Shown: positions 10,485 through 19,631 of the stretch, piece by piece
Position numbering within the stretch: the first letter of the stretch is position 1
How the letters are laid out: each line of letters opens with the position of its first letter
NCBI GenBank assembly: GCA_021030905.1
Contig: JAGFMI010000006.1
Location: 1,364,001-1,428,000, forward strand
DNA length: 64,000 nucleotides
Source: Pyrenula massariospora
Taxonomy: Eukaryota > Ascomycota > Eurotiomycetes > Pyrenulales > Pyrenulaceae
Reading direction: 5' to 3'
Notes under the pieces: generated by a model
The model's database searches: none
Seen by the model: the letters and a program-made list of their open reading frames with translations, nothing else
What the model was told of the DNA's origin: nothing
Program-made: the position numbers and the translations under genes

Positions 10485-11764
10485 TTACCACTCCCTAATC
10501 GCCCCATCCTCCCCCACAAACCCCTCCGTCCGCCACGGCTCCGTCTCTTTGCTGATCCTCCTCACCACCTCCTCATCAATCTCCACCCCCAACCCCGGCC
10601 CCCTCAACGCCTCCACAAACCCCCCCTCCCGAATCTCAAACACCCCCTTGCTCCCCTCCGCCAGATACGTCCCCAAATCCACCCCTCCCTCCACCCCGTC
10701 GTGATAATGTATGCCGAGGCTCATCTCCTGCAGCGCAAAGTTCTGCGACACGAGATCGACCTGCATGCACGCGGCCAACGCGATCGGGCCGAGCGGGCAG
10801 TGCGGCGCGAGCGCGACGTCGTGGGCCTCGGCCAGGGTGGCGAGGCGGCGGAGCTCCGAGATGCCGCCGCAGTGGGCGACGTCGGGTTGGAGGATGTCGA
10901 TCGCCGCAGAAGAGACGAGGTAGGGGAGGGCGTCGGCGCGGGAGTGGAGGCGTTCGCCGAGGGCGATGGGGAGGGGGGTTTGGGAGGCGAGCTGCGTGAG
11001 GGCAGAAAGAGGGAGGGAGGGGGGGAGGGGTTCTTCGATGAAGAGCGGTGGGATGGGGGCGGATTCGAGGAGGCGGGTGAGGGGTTTGGACAGGGGTTTG
11101 TGGAGGCGGCCGTGGAAGTCGAGGGCGCAGGCGAGGCCGAGGGAGGTGACGGTGTTGAGGCGGGTGAGGGTGGAGGTCAGGGCGGTGGGGGTGTCGAGCC
11201 AGTCGAGGGAGCCGGTCGCGTTCATTTTGACGCAGGTGAGGCCCTGGGCCTGGCGGGCTTGGGCGGCCGCCAGGACGTCGGAGGGCGTGTCGCCGCCGAT
11301 CCAGCAGTAGACTTTGAGCTTGTGGCGGACTTTGCCGCCGAGGAGGGCGTGGATGGGGACGTTGAGGGTGCGGGCTGTGGCGTCTTGTTAGAGGAATGAA
11401 AATGATGGGCATGATAGATTGACGAGCCTTTTAGGTCCCAAAGCGCAATATCGATTCCGGCAATAGCGGACATGAAGACCGGCCCGCCGCGGTAGAAGCC
11501 ATGTCTGTAGAGCTTCTGCCAGATGTATTCAATATCACTAACATTTGGTCAGGTACAGCCACCAACAAACACGTGCAGAGGAGTTTACTCGGCTTCCATT
11601 CCAACGACTGTAGTCCTGTACTCGTCTAGTGTTCCTTCGACAGCCTGGCTATGCCCTTCCAATGTAGCCTCTCCCCACCCGTAACGTCCCTTTTCGTCTG
11701 TGAGCTTGACGAATAGCCACCTCGGTTTCACGCGGAAATATTCAAGGGTCTTTATTCTAGCCAT
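10485..11764 (-). CDS. DgoD-type sugar-acid dehydratase (enolase superfamily, galactonate dehydratase-like)
   Basis: Predicted exons on the minus strand are 11764-11589, 11537-11428 and 11374-10485, giving 391 residues against 382 for E. coli DgoD. Resemblance to bacterial D-galactonate dehydratase runs the whole length: [30 protein letters not shown], the metal ligands Asp181 (in DFHGR), Glu209 (FIEEP) and Glu236 (GER), and the catalytic His pair at His183 and His287 ([14 protein letters not shown]). The C-terminus ([21 protein letters not shown]) also follows the family. Such enzymes remove water from an aldonate to give a 2-keto-3-deoxy sugar acid. The second intron must start with GC (AAAAG|GCTCGT) to keep frame and has a CTAAC branch site. 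The gene diverges from a KduD-like dehydrogenase, a plausible next step. The exact sugar acid is unknown. Confidence 0.92.
11375..11427 (-). other. GC-AG intron in the dehydratase gene
   Basis: WDLK joins to RTLNVPIH without a gap relative to DgoD only if the intron starts at AAAAG|GCTCGT and ends at CCACAG. The sole nearby GT donor gives the wrong phase. A CTAAC branch-like site lies about 15 nt before the acceptor. Length is 53 bp. Confidence 0.65.
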
Positions 11765-12312
11765 GGTCGTGTATCTCAACAGCCTTTCTACCAAATTGAC
11801 GGGTACACGATGACAGGGAAGAATTTAAAATCATTTTCTGACAATAATTGGACGAAATGGTACCTAAAACTCCAAATGACATCTTGCCGATTTTTCCTGA
11901 AAAGGGATCTTTAACTTCGGCTAGAGTTCGGCCGAGCTTGCCCCGCAGGTTGGCGAATGGAGCGTTGGAGATGGACCTGGAGTGGCGGTTGTAAAAAAAT
12001 CATAATGCTCACATGGATATTTTCAAAAGCCGACAGAAGACAGGCTCCCTATCCAGGTAACATTTCACGGATGAAAATTTGCAGCCATCTTACTATTGAC
12101 GGAGCACTAGTCATGTGACTTGCAGTCAAGAACTGTTAGCCATAGTAAGTCACCACTAGAAAAATCATTAATCTAGTCTGTAATAGGGTAAATGGTAATC
12201 GCGTTGCAAGCCATCAGGAAAACGAAATTTAATTCGATACAAAGTCAAATCAGCCTCGACACTTACATGACTTAAATTGAATTGAATCTCCGCCTAAAAC
12301 CATTCCACAGGT
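11765..12312. promoter_or_regulatory. bidirectional promoter between dehydratase and KduD-like genes
   Basis: This 548-bp region separates two divergent cluster genes. It contains TCGGCTAGAG at 11917-11926 immediately followed by TTCGGCCGAG at 11927-11936, a CGG-rich block that suits a Zn2Cys6 dimer. The rest is AT-rich and non-coding. Confidence 0.5.
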
Positions 12313-13258
12313 ATGCCTTCGTTCTTAGAGTCCCTCTTCTCCCTCCACGGACGTACCGCCCTTGTTACAGGTGGGACACGGGGAATTGGCGCGGAGATGG
12401 CAGTAGCGCTCGCGGAAGCAGGTGCAGATGTTGTACTCGTCCAGCGCGACCAGAGAAATACAGCTACCAAGGAGAAGATTGAGGCACTTGGTCGCAAGGC
12501 GTCCATTTTCACATGCGACCTTGCAGATGCGGAAGCTGTCGGTGTTTTGACGACTGAAGTCCTGAAGGCCGGCCATGATATCAGCATTCTTCTTACGTGT
12601 GCTGGTATTCAGAGTCGGCATCCGAGCCATGAATTTCCGAATCACGATTGGAATCAGGTAAGTCATTATGCGAGGCACGGTTGGTTTGGTGAGGAAGAGC
12701 TGAGAAAGTTTTGTAGGTACTTCAGGTCAACCTCACCACCGTCTTTCAGCTCAATCGTGATATTGGGGCACATATGCTGACACGAACGCCAAATCCTGGG
12801 GAGCCTCACGGGAATATCATTAACATTGGATCGCTTCTGTCTTTTCAAGGCGGAATAACCGTGCCCGCATATGCAGCCGCTAAGGGTGGGATCGCGCAGC
12901 TAACAAAAGCGCTTTCGAATGAGTGGGCGGGAAAAGGCATCTTGGTTAATGCAAGTAAGTGCTAGAATCCTTGAGTGTGATATTGAATTCCTTCTTTTCC
13001 TAGATTCGCTAGTCGGTCTCTGTCGTATGTACTTGCTGATCTCTGCGCACAGTCTGCCCAGGCTATATCGCTACGGACATGAACACTGCGCTTCTGCAGA
13101 ATGAAACTCGACAAAGACAGATCCTAGAGCGGATACCAATCGGGAGATGGGGCCAGCCGGAAGACTTTCGCGGAGCAATTGTTTTCCTGGCAGGAAAAGC
13201 ATGTGCCTATGTTAGCGGTGAGTTATTGACCGTCGATGGCGGATGGATGGGCAGATGA
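12313..13258 (+). CDS. KduD-like short-chain dehydrogenase (2-deoxy-D-gluconate 3-dehydrogenase type)
   Basis: Predicted exons are 12313-12657, 12717-12954 and 13053-13258, giving 262 residues (E. coli KduD has 253). The cofactor loop is TGGTRGIG, the catalytic Ser lies in [11 protein letters not shown] and the YxxxK pair in YAAAKGG. The rest follows KduD closely: [38 protein letters not shown] and the terminal VDGGWMGR. The usual NNAG element is replaced by LTCAG. The family oxidises or reduces a keto-deoxy sugar acid or its C3/C4 hydroxyl. In non-phosphorylative sugar-acid routes a related enzyme acts directly after the enolase-superfamily dehydratase, which here is the divergent neighbour. 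The 98-bp second intron contains a decoy TAG acceptor; the chosen one restores the family sequence. Confidence 0.9.
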
Positions 13259-14610
13259 TGAAGCAACGGGCGATTATCTGCTGAACATTAAAGCTTTGTC
13301 TATTTGTTAACAAAACGCAAACATTGAATTCATATTACCTGGAATGTTAGAAGTGATGTACATGCATCACGTTGGTGTCCGGTGTTGGTGCCTACAGTGG
13401 CCATCCGCTCTTGGTCTCAACATGATGGCTCGTATTTGGGGGAATTAGTTTATCGATGCCAGCCCTCGCGCAATGCAAGTGACAACGAATTCTTGTTGCC
13501 GTTAGCTATCATAGATGAAATTGTGTTTGAAGATCGATATTGCCTCCTCAGACACTTGACTCATTCGGTAAAAGTGACGGCCACTGGATTTATTTGCATG
13601 CCCTGCATCGATTGATCGCACTATTCCGTGGATCTCACCGAATGGAATATAGCTGTTTCCCAGGAAACAGAAGATCAACAGAATTATCGAGCTGATAGTT
13701 CCAGGCCTAGGTTTGCAACCATTGTGGCACGACTAGCTGCAGGGAGGTTGCATGTCCTGCAGTCCACATGTAAAGATCACTTACGTGCATAATGCGGATC
13801 CACTGTAAGTCGTCAACGTGAGATATTCAAAGGATCACAGACTGGCAGCATGATGGCCATGAAAGTGTAACACGCCTGTGCGAGGACCACGGGTGTGTTT
13901 AAACGTCCAGCCTAAGCTGTGCTGGCGATGGGAAGGATTTCTTGGCAGGCATCTGTTGGCCAGCGGGTCGGGTCCCTGCGTCGATCTCCGGCCGCCATGA
14001 CGAAGAATTTAAGCCTTCCGACAAACACAAAATTCAAATCGAGGGGTTGAGGTTGAAGGCTTTAATTCTACATTTCCTTACTAAAACGAGCAGGTGAAAT
14101 GAATAAGAGAGATCGAGGTGATGGTGAATGGCCTCAAGTCGCTCCGCGTGAAACCGCCGCAACCAAACGCTCCTGCCTTCCATACGCTTTCCGCCGACCA
14201 ACATCGGAATCGTTGTTTGCCCCTCCATGCGACGGTCGTTTTGCAGAACTGGCCGTTGTGAGATCTTCTTGACAAACGACTAATATGTGCTGTTCCCTGA
14301 TGGGACTACCAACAGCTACGAACAGTCTTCGCAAGGAAGGGAACCGCCTCACCCAAGGCTGTACACCTTTCCATTCACTCAGTGTCAGCTCAACCTGTTC
14401 ACCTCTCGCTCCTCATTTCTCTCAGCCATAGAGCTAAACGAGCTATCCAAGTATTCTTATTTCTCTTAAAAGCCCTTTTAGAGCTTCTACTACCAGCATT
14501 AGTCACCAGACATCGACGCTGGTTACTTGGCTTTCCCACGGGCTAAGGGGAAGCAGAATCTTGTGCCAACCTAGACTGAACAGACTGATCTGTATTAAAC
14601 TCCAGAGACA
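13259..14610. other. intergenic region of 1.35 kb
   Basis: No convincing gene on either strand. It must contain the 3' end of the KduD-like transcript and the promoter and leader of the F-box gene. Frames near 14.03-14.35 kb on the minus strand overlap each other and resemble nothing. Confidence 0.5.
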
Positions 14611-17600
14611 ATGGCAAGCTCTTCTCTGGCCGATATTGCCGATCAAAGTCCTGTCCAACGACTCATCCGAGAGCTTCGAGCCTTTTCCGAGGATGATACC
14701 AAAGGAAATGACATTCCTCCGTACAATCCGCCACATCCTAACCTCACATCATATGGTCCGGAGTCTTTGATAGCCTTCTTAAATGACCACCCTCATCGGC
14801 TTGACCCGTTTAGCCATGCTTACGGTCGGCCACGACAAGCAGTAGGGAATTCTTCCGAAGCATTGCCTCTTTCTTCCAATTCAAACGCGCTGAGGAAGAC
14901 GCCAGAGCCTAGAAAAGGCAAGGAAGTTGCTGCAAATCCGCATGCAGAGCCGGGCGATGATGAACTACGGCAGTTGGAGGATGATATCCTATTGTTCGGG
15001 ACATTGCATGACGAGGATCCATGGAAGCTTGCAGTAACACTCCCGCTGAATCTCGTCAACCGTCATGGCGCTGAGAGCGTGCGTGCTGCCTTGTTCGAGA
15101 TATACCACCGCGATTTTTCAGATTCTTACGTTGAAAAACTGGACACTTGGACTTTTTGCGAACGCAATAATGTCAAGCGGTTCCAAACATCCCCGAGAAT
15201 TCATTCACGTAACATGGCCAAATTCCATAGCCCCTCGGAGGCGCAACTGCTACAGACGGACCATGAGTCTGGACAGTCAGATGATACTGGATCTAGACCG
15301 AGTTCGGTCAATGACTACCTTGATGACTTTGGTGAAGTTGAAAGGATGCTCTTCTCGGGATCAGACGATGAAGAAGATTTTCTTCTTGCACTGCAGGAGA
15401 GCAGAAGAAGTATGAGACGTGAACGACAAAGATACAGAGCGGCAGACCCGCAGGCTGGAGAAGCTTCAAGTTCAAGATCCCAACCTCGATCAGAACTGCG
15501 CGAATATGAGCAGGTGCGAGACAGATCCCTTGCAGAAGCTGCTGACAGATATACTCGTCGTCTCAACTGGTCCGAAGATTGGGATGCTTCCCTTTCTGAC
15601 TCGGGAGACAGTGAGGCACGATTGAGCACTATGGATGTCGAAGCTTCGATCGAAAAGCTTGGGAGCCAAGAATTAGGTCGGCGTAGCAGTGAGTTCGCCG
15701 GTCATTCCAATGCGAAAAGAAAGTTCAAAAGACTAAGCGGGGATTCCTTGAATTCTGATCGGACTAAGGGCTCTTTATTTTCAAAAGAGAGTCGCGAGCC
15801 ATCAGATAGAGACAAAGTCTCGCACGCTCGAAGAAAGGGGAAAGCAAGAGCTCGTAATCAGTCAGAAACAGAGACCTCGGAACGAGAATCACACGATAGA
15901 TATGCCGCTTCTTTCGGCACGCGGCCGAGCACTGCACAAGAGCTCCGTCACGGAATGACTGCACGTGGTGAAACATTTGGTTTCTCTAGTAGTCCTCCTG
16001 CATACCGACCTTCGCTCAGTCCAACCGCGCAAAAATTGGCACGGAATGGGAAACGAGGAAGTCTACCTTCTAAATTGCATTTTCTCCTATCGGCGTTCGA
16101 CCCCCGGAAGCGTGCGAGTGTTTTGCCGCTGAAATATGATTCTCTTCCGGTCCAATTAGGTTATCAAACGTTTCTATCAGGGACTAGTGAACTTGATGAT
16201 GACGACGCTTCGGATCAGGAAAAGGCCTCAACAACATCCGTTCCCTCTGCATCAAGTCCAACCGTCGCGCGTTGGCATCGTGGCAAGACGCTGTCGCTTC
16301 CTGACTGTTTGCACAAAGATCCAGGTACTTCTGTGAAGGGTGAATATCTAACTCGTAAGTCAGTTGCTCTGTATTTTACCCGCTTCTCACCTGTGCTAGA
16401 ACCTCTTGGTTATCGTCGACCGCCAGCATGTCCCGTCTCTCCATCTGGGAGAGGGTGGCCAGCAAATGAAATCCCGAGCGAGGTCTTACTAGAAATTATT
16501 TCGTATCTCTCTTTTCGAGATCTCAAGAATCTGCGTCTCGTTTGTATCCACCTGGCTGGGCAATTATCTTGGCCACGCTTTCATTCCTGCACGGTAAATT
16601 TTGGGCAAAATATCTTCGACAAAGGCACAGTGCAATGGAACCAGATGCCTCATCCACATTCTATTATATCCTCCCATGGCAATAAGATTTACAAATTTGG
16701 TGTCGCTTTCGAGCTGGACTTATATGGTCTCATGACTGCTCAACCGAAGCATAATCTTATCAAAGTTGACTCGTTCTGGGGCTCTTACGAATGGCCACTT
16801 GAATTCTATCCACGATTCAAGCAACTCAAGGACCTGGAGGCATTGGCTGACAATGCTTCATTGATGAAAAATATGGTTCGCAAGCTCTGTCACATCGGTG
16901 AACTTGGTCTTAGCCTTGACAACGGCCACGGTTGGCTAAATGGCCCTGATCAGTCTGACATGGCTGTTTTCCAATCGCGCTGTCGAGGATCCGATGTCCT
17001 TCGACCGGAATTTGAAGTTGATGACATCAACTATTCGCTCAGCAAGGCCATTCTATTTGAGAGCGCTCAGCATAGAGCATTTAACTTTGCTAAAGAGTGG
17101 ACCAGAGGTTTTCTTCGTACCAATGATCCTCATCAAGGATATACAGTTCGCCCAATGCGTGATTTTGCATGTCGCCGGCCACGAAGAGAAGAGGAAGAAA
17201 GACATACCGGCGGAAGTACTAATGTGACCGATTCAAGCATATCGACTCGACAATATTTACTGAATGCTGCCTTGCAGAACAATGGTCTTTTACCTACAGC
17301 GTTGCAGCAAGCAGCACAGTCTGCCGCCCTAGTTCCGCAGAATTTGACAAATCGACAAATTCCTCTAATAAATCCGACGCAGTTAGCTACGCTCGTTTCT
17401 CAATCCCGAGTACAGTCTAGATCATCCAAAAACTATCCTCTGATATTTAATGGAATTGACTACACCCATCCAGCATTGATGGATGGATCTGCTCCCTTAC
17501 CAGATGTCAAGTCCTACCCATTCAAGCCAGGCAAGCCGACCGAACCGCAAGCTCAATGGCTGCTAGAGACGGCTTGGGCTCAACGTGCCTTCCTTTCCTC

Positions 17601-19071
17601 GTACGTTGCGGCAATTCTCGCAAATTCTGACGTCCTTGGGAAGCGCATCAGTCGTTTGCATATCGGCAAAATTTCAGGCAACTTATTGAAGGGCTTAGAG
17701 AATGCAGAATTCTGGAAATCGTTCATGCGTTTGGAAGATGTGACATTGATGGTCATACCTGACTGGCGTCAGGAATTGATACCTGGAGACATGGAGCTAC
17801 GAACCGGAAAGCCCATCTCCCCGGCTCTGTCATCAATCAAATTCCGCAGCTTCCTACAAGAATACATCACCCCCATCCAGACCATCTCAAGGCTAACCAT
17901 CGGCTTTTCTGGCGGAGGTGAACACGCATCCGGCCTTCTAGCACGGAACAATCATGTCCTGCCAGCTCCTATCACAACCGTCCCCAAATCCTGGCTCACC
18001 AGCTCCCACACCCCCAACATGTCCGAGCTACTGGTATTCGAACACGTCGAACACCTCACCTTCCGCAACCTCTGGTTCTCCCCGAGCATGCTCAAAGCCT
18101 TCGTCCAATCCAGCCACGACACCTCCCTCAAAGTCCTCACCCTCGACTCCGTCTCCCTGACCACCGAGCACGGCAACCGCCCCACCTTCCTCACCACCAC
18201 CTCCTCCTCCTCTGACACCACCACCACAAACCACCTCCAACCCACCCACCCCCGCGCCCTCTGGCTCCTCGAAACCCTCCCCACGCCAACCTGCTGGCCG
18301 GCCCTCATCGACGCCCTCACCCCCGGCGAAACGTTCGCCGACCGCAAACTCGCCGCGCACCTCCTCTCCCCCGCTGACGAAGTCCCGGAGAAGGGGTACA
18401 GAGGTGTGCTGGAAAGGCTCGTCTTCAAGAGCTGCGGCTATGTGTTCATCACCGGCGGCGTGTCGCGGGAAGAGTTTAACCAGAACAACCTCGTCTGGCC
18501 GAATGGCTCGCCCGCGCCGCCTGTGCTGGCGCGGCGGAGGGAGATGCTGGGGGAGGTGTGCATGAGCGTTTTTGAGAATGGCGTGGGAGTGGGGAGGGGG
18601 ATGGGGGGAGGAGTGGGAATGGGGGTGCTGGAGGGGACGTGGCCGATGCTCGGGGTGCTGACGCAGTGCGTGCATCCGGTGGAGATGCGGGTGCTGGAGA
18701 TGGCGTGGGGGATGCGGTTTGGGTGGGATTGCGGGGAGATGGGGAGGTGGGGGGCGGTGGAGGATGGGTGTTTTGAGGGGGGGACGGGGAGGTTTTCGGG
18801 GGAAGTGGGGAGGGAGGGGTTTGTGCCAAGGCCGGAGATGATGGTGGAGGAGGAATCTGAGAGGGAGGTCGGTGGGGATTTGAGTGGAGATGAGCGGAGA
18901 CGGGGCCGGGAGCGGGAGCGGGTTCGTGGGCAGAGCTATAGTGATCGGGAGGTAATGACCATGGCGAGGGGACGAGGGAGGGGCAGAGGCACGTGGAGAG
19001 GGAGAGGACGTGGGAGTGGGAGGGGCAGAGGGACTTGGAGGGACGCGTTGAGGGGTGAACATTCCGAGTGA
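14611..19071 (+). CDS. large F-box protein with Arg/Gly-rich C-terminus
   Basis: A 1486-residue open frame beginning acaATGGc. An F-box lies near residues 618-660 (EIPSEVLLEIISYLSFRDLKNLRLVCIHLAG split over this span), which in other proteins docks substrates to Skp1 in an SCF ubiquitin ligase. The N-terminal 600 residues are charged, Ser/Arg-rich and probably disordered, with an acidic patch near residue 255 (SDDEEDF). The part after the F-box has a leucine-rich pattern typical of F-box C-terminal halves. The last 35 residues are RG repeats (GRGRGRGTWRGRGRG), as in RNA-binding proteins. The stretch 16355-16399 (45 nt) begins GTAAGT and ends CTAG without changing frame, so it may be a facultative intron. 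From about 18.2 kb base composition changes sharply (C-rich, then G-rich). Target unknown. Confidence 0.85.
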   Translation: MASSSLADIADQSPVQRLIRELRAFSEDDTKGNDIPPYNPPHPNLTSYGPESLIAFLNDHPHRLDPFSHAYGRPRQAVGNSSEALPLSSNSNALRKTPEPRKGKEVAANPHAEPGDDELRQLEDDILLFGTLHDEDPWKLAVTLPLNLVNRHGAESVRAALFEIYHRDFSDSYVEKLDTWTFCERNNVKRFQTSPRIHSRNMAKFHSPSEAQLLQTDHESGQSDDTGSRPSSVNDYLDDFGEVERMLFSGSDDEEDFLLALQESRRSMRRERQRYRAADPQAGEASSSRSQPRSELREYEQVRDRSLAEAADRYTRRLNWSEDWDASLSDSGDSEARLSTMDVEASIEKLGSQELGRRSSEFAGHSNAKRKFKRLSGDSLNSDRTKGSLFSKESREPSDRDKVSHARRKGKARARNQSETETSERESHDRYAASFGTRPSTAQELRHGMTARGETFGFSSSPPAYRPSLSPTAQKLARNGKRGSLPSKLHFLLSAFDPRKRASVLPLKYDSLPVQLGYQTFLSGTSELDDDDASDQEKASTTSVPSASSPTVARWHRGKTLSLPDCLHKDPGTSVKGEYLTRKSVALYFTRFSPVLEPLGYRRPPACPVSPSGRGWPANEIPSEVLLEIISYLSFRDLKNLRLVCIHLAGQLSWPRFHSCTVNFGQNIFDKGTVQWNQMPHPHSIISSHGNKIYKFGVAFELDLYGLMTAQPKHNLIKVDSFWGSYEWPLEFYPRFKQLKDLEALADNASLMKNMVRKLCHIGELGLSLDNGHGWLNGPDQSDMAVFQSRCRGSDVLRPEFEVDDINYSLSKAILFESAQHRAFNFAKEWTRGFLRTNDPHQGYTVRPMRDFACRRPRREEEERHTGGSTNVTDSSISTRQYLLNAALQNNGLLPTALQQAAQSAALVPQNLTNRQIPLINPTQLATLVSQSRVQSRSSKNYPLIFNGIDYTHPALMDGSAPLPDVKSYPFKPGKPTEPQAQWLLETAWAQRAFLSSYVAAILANSDVLGKRISRLHIGKISGNLLKGLENAEFWKSFMRLEDVTLMVIPDWRQELIPGDMELRTGKPISPALSSIKFRSFLQEYITPIQTISRLTIGFSGGGEHASGLLARNNHVLPAPITTVPKSWLTSSHTPNMSELLVFEHVEHLTFRNLWFSPSMLKAFVQSSHDTSLKVLTLDSVSLTTEHGNRPTFLTTTSSSSDTTTTNHLQPTHPRALWLLETLPTPTCWPALIDALTPGETFADRKLAAHLLSPADEVPEKGYRGVLERLVFKSCGYVFITGGVSREEFNQNNLVWPNGSPAPPVLARRREMLGEVCMSVFENGVGVGRGMGGGVGMGVLEGTWPMLGVLTQCVHPVEMRVLEMAWGMRFGWDCGEMGRWGAVEDGCFEGGTGRFSGEVGREGFVPRPEMMVEEESEREVGGDLSGDERRRGRERERVRGQSYSDREVMTMARGRGRGRGTWRGRGRGSGRGRGTWRDALRGEHSE
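16355..16399 (+). other. possible in-frame 45-nt intron inside the F-box gene
   Basis: The stretch starts with a perfect GTAAGT donor, ends in TGTGCTAG and is exactly 15 codons long, so both spliced and unspliced forms keep frame. It is slightly shorter than the shortest introns modelled in this window (47 bp), so it may equally be coding. Confidence 0.3.
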
Positions 19072-19446
19072 GCTGGCAGGCTTGTAGTGCTTGTTTTCTC
19101 TCTCTCACACACACGGTTGTCGGTGACCATGGCATGGCCGGGCCGGGCCCCAAGGCGCTGTGATAGATAGACATAGTTATAGCATAATTCATGGACATCC
19201 TTTGCCATATTTGTACATAATCCGCTCGAATCCCTGGCTCTTTCAAACGCAGAGATCACGTCTGCGTCGTCCTTCATCCCTGCAGCGCGACGCCGACGAT
19301 AAAATACAGACGCCAAGCTCCGGACGCGGAGATGAAGACGGTTGTCAGTGTTGGTTGATCTGCTCTCTTTCGTAGGTTGACCTCTCTGTGTTGTGGGATC
19401 ACGAACACCTATCTACTTAGCCAAGGGCTCCGAAAAACGCACACAC
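19072..19446. other. convergent intergenic region downstream of the F-box gene
   Basis: About 375 bp of probable 3' UTR between convergent genes. It includes a short CTCTCTCACACACACA simple repeat. No gene recognised. Confidence 0.4.
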
Positions 19447-19601
19447 ATCCCTTGTCCTATTACTGATATCGACGGTCTTTCGATTGGTCTGCCTCGGTCC
19501 GTGCTAACCCTGAGCCGGGTTGACACGGTTTATATTCAGGATGGCACGGACCGAGGCAGAACAATCGAAAAATCGTCGACATCAGTAACAGTATAAGGGA
19601 T
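19447..19601. repeat. 155-bp near-perfect inverted repeat (hairpin or MITE-like)
   Basis: The left arm 19447-19504 and the reverse complement of the right arm 19544-19601 match at about 51 of 58 positions (ATCCCTT at the outside, GCCTCGGTCCGTGC at the inside). The loop of about 39 bp itself holds AACCC...GGGTT. ACAC borders both outer ends and could be a short target duplication. The element ends 30 bp from the stop codon of the FAD monooxygenase, so it probably lies in that gene's 3' UTR. It may be a palindromic MITE, a long RNA hairpin, or both. It encodes nothing. Confidence 0.75.
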
Positions 19602-19631
19602 ACACCTCCCTGCACGAAATGTCCCGCAAAC

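Noticed and set aside
10636-11412. Arg/Pro/His-rich frame overlapping the dehydratase
   Set aside because: It is an out-of-frame shadow of the GC-rich DgoD-like coding sequence.
18028-19062. Long antisense frame of 344 codons opposite the F-box gene
   Set aside because: It is made of Pro/His/Ser low complexity produced by the G-rich coding strand and has no family resemblance.
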